DNA from: Niastella sp. OAS944
GTDB lineage: Bacteria > Bacteroidota > Bacteroidia > Chitinophagales > Chitinophagaceae
DNA length: 64,000 nucleotides
Direction: 5' to 3'
Assembly (NCBI GenBank): GCA_024809215.1
Contig: JANUBW010000002.1
Coordinates: forward strand, 434,001-498,000
The notes under the pieces: generated by a model
What the model was told of the DNA's origin: nothing
Database searches by the model: none
The model's input: only the letters and a program-made list of their open reading frames with translations
Part shown: positions 63,619-64,000 of the stretch, piece after piece
Layout: each line of letters opens with the position of its first letter
How positions within the stretch are numbered: the first letter of the stretch is position 1
Made by a program: the position numbers and the translations under genes

Positions 63619-64000
63619 TTATTGCCATCCCGGGTTTTGACCATCCCATGTATTGCCACCTAAATACCGCATACTAACTTCGGCCAAAGGAAACGGCACA
63701 TAGTAATAGTTGACAGGGAAATTTCTTGAGCCATAGGAAACTAGGCTCCAGTTGAGGAATGGATTGGTTGGTTTTGGACTAACACCATTTGTTGATGCAG
63801 TTACAGCAAACCCACGAAAGCTTTTGTTTAATACAACGTGCGCAGTTAACCAACGGTGCAGGTCGTTATATCTGTGGTCTTCAAATGCTAATTCTATTGA
63901 ACGCTCGTTTTGAACAGCTGTTCTGAATGCTATTTGATCGGGCAGCATGGCGGCCGTTTTATCGGGCATGCCTGCGCGTTGCCTAACGAGATTTAAATAA
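63619..64000 (-). CDS. SusD-like lipoprotein, C-terminal part (gene continues beyond the window)
   Basis: Only the last 126 codons are in the window. The frame is open up to the window edge and reads YLNLVRQRAGMPDKTAA, then NERSIELAFEDHRYNDLHRW, which is the conserved helical region before the SusD C terminus. It ends NYYYVPFPLAEVSMRYLGGN with the last residues TWDGQNPGWQ. The methionine at 63969 is internal, not a start. Its own SusC must lie beyond the window. The SusC gene downstream follows after 28 nt. Confidence 0.9.
   Translation of the reverse strand, partial: YLNLVRQRAGMPDKTAAMLPDQIAFRTAVQNERSIELAFEDHRYNDLHRWLTAHVVLNKSFRGFAVTASTNGVSPKPTNPFLNWSLVSYGSRNFPVNYYYVPFPLAEVSMRYLGGNTWDGQNPGWQ

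Noticed and set aside
1-64000. tRNA, rRNA, riboswitch, insertion sequence or prophage
   Set aside because: None recognised by eye on either strand; a covariance-model search would be needed to exclude small structured RNAs.

Overview
The window comes from a glycan-degrading member of the Bacteroidota, most likely in or near the Chitinophagaceae. Four SusC/SusD-type loci, two hybrid two-component regulators, an ECF sigma/anti-sigma pair, type IX secretion (T9SS) sorting domains of both type A and type B, a PorP/SprF-like protein, and lipoproteins with cysteine-terminated signal peptides all point there. No rRNA, tRNA, CRISPR array, insertion sequence or phage gene was recognised. I ran no similarity search, so family calls rest on motifs and recalled family architecture.

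Region 1 (1-21.7 kb) is polysaccharide utilisation. Two hybrid two-component system (HTCS) genes diverge from a shared 300-bp region (144-8954). Next to them, on the minus strand, lies an operon-like run: SusC, SusD, GH43-like protein, SGNH/CE12-type esterase, GH115 alpha-glucuronidase, LacI-type repressor. The repressor start overlaps the GH115 stop. A near-perfect 18-bp LacI-type operator (20110-20127) sits just upstream of susC. A hairpin plus U-tract separates susCD from the enzymes. A second CE12-like esterase and a 5'-truncated alpha/beta-hydrolase lie beyond.

Region 2 (21.7-26.8 kb) is an accessory zone. It holds small secreted proteins of unknown function, gene remnants, a 40-aa membrane ORF linked by ATGA overlaps, and a 440-bp array of highly degenerate 21-bp repeats. 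A second array with the same 21-bp period but a different anchor motif lies at 48.97-49.2 kb. These two arrays are the least explained structures in the window.

Region 3 (26.8-43 kb) is mixed. It carries a SnoaL-like protein, a histidine phosphatase, a YceI-like lipoprotein, a giant subtilisin-like protease and a PL1 pectate lyase (both with T9SS tails), WG-repeat and ankyrin proteins, a fatty-acid hydroxylase, several unknown secreted or membrane proteins, and a PolX whose polymerase catalytic aspartates are replaced while its PHP domain looks intact.

Region 4 (43-64 kb) starts with a 1606-aa PKD-repeat adhesin with a type B sorting domain, followed 2 nt later by a PorP/SprF-like protein. 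Next comes an ECF sigma, FecR, SusC (with STN domain), SusD and DUF5689 lipoprotein series, which is a trans-envelope signalling PUL. It ends at a perfect 50-bp palindromic terminator. On the opposite strand follow a PKD-type surface lipoprotein, SusD and SusC, then the 3' end of another SusD cut off by the window edge.
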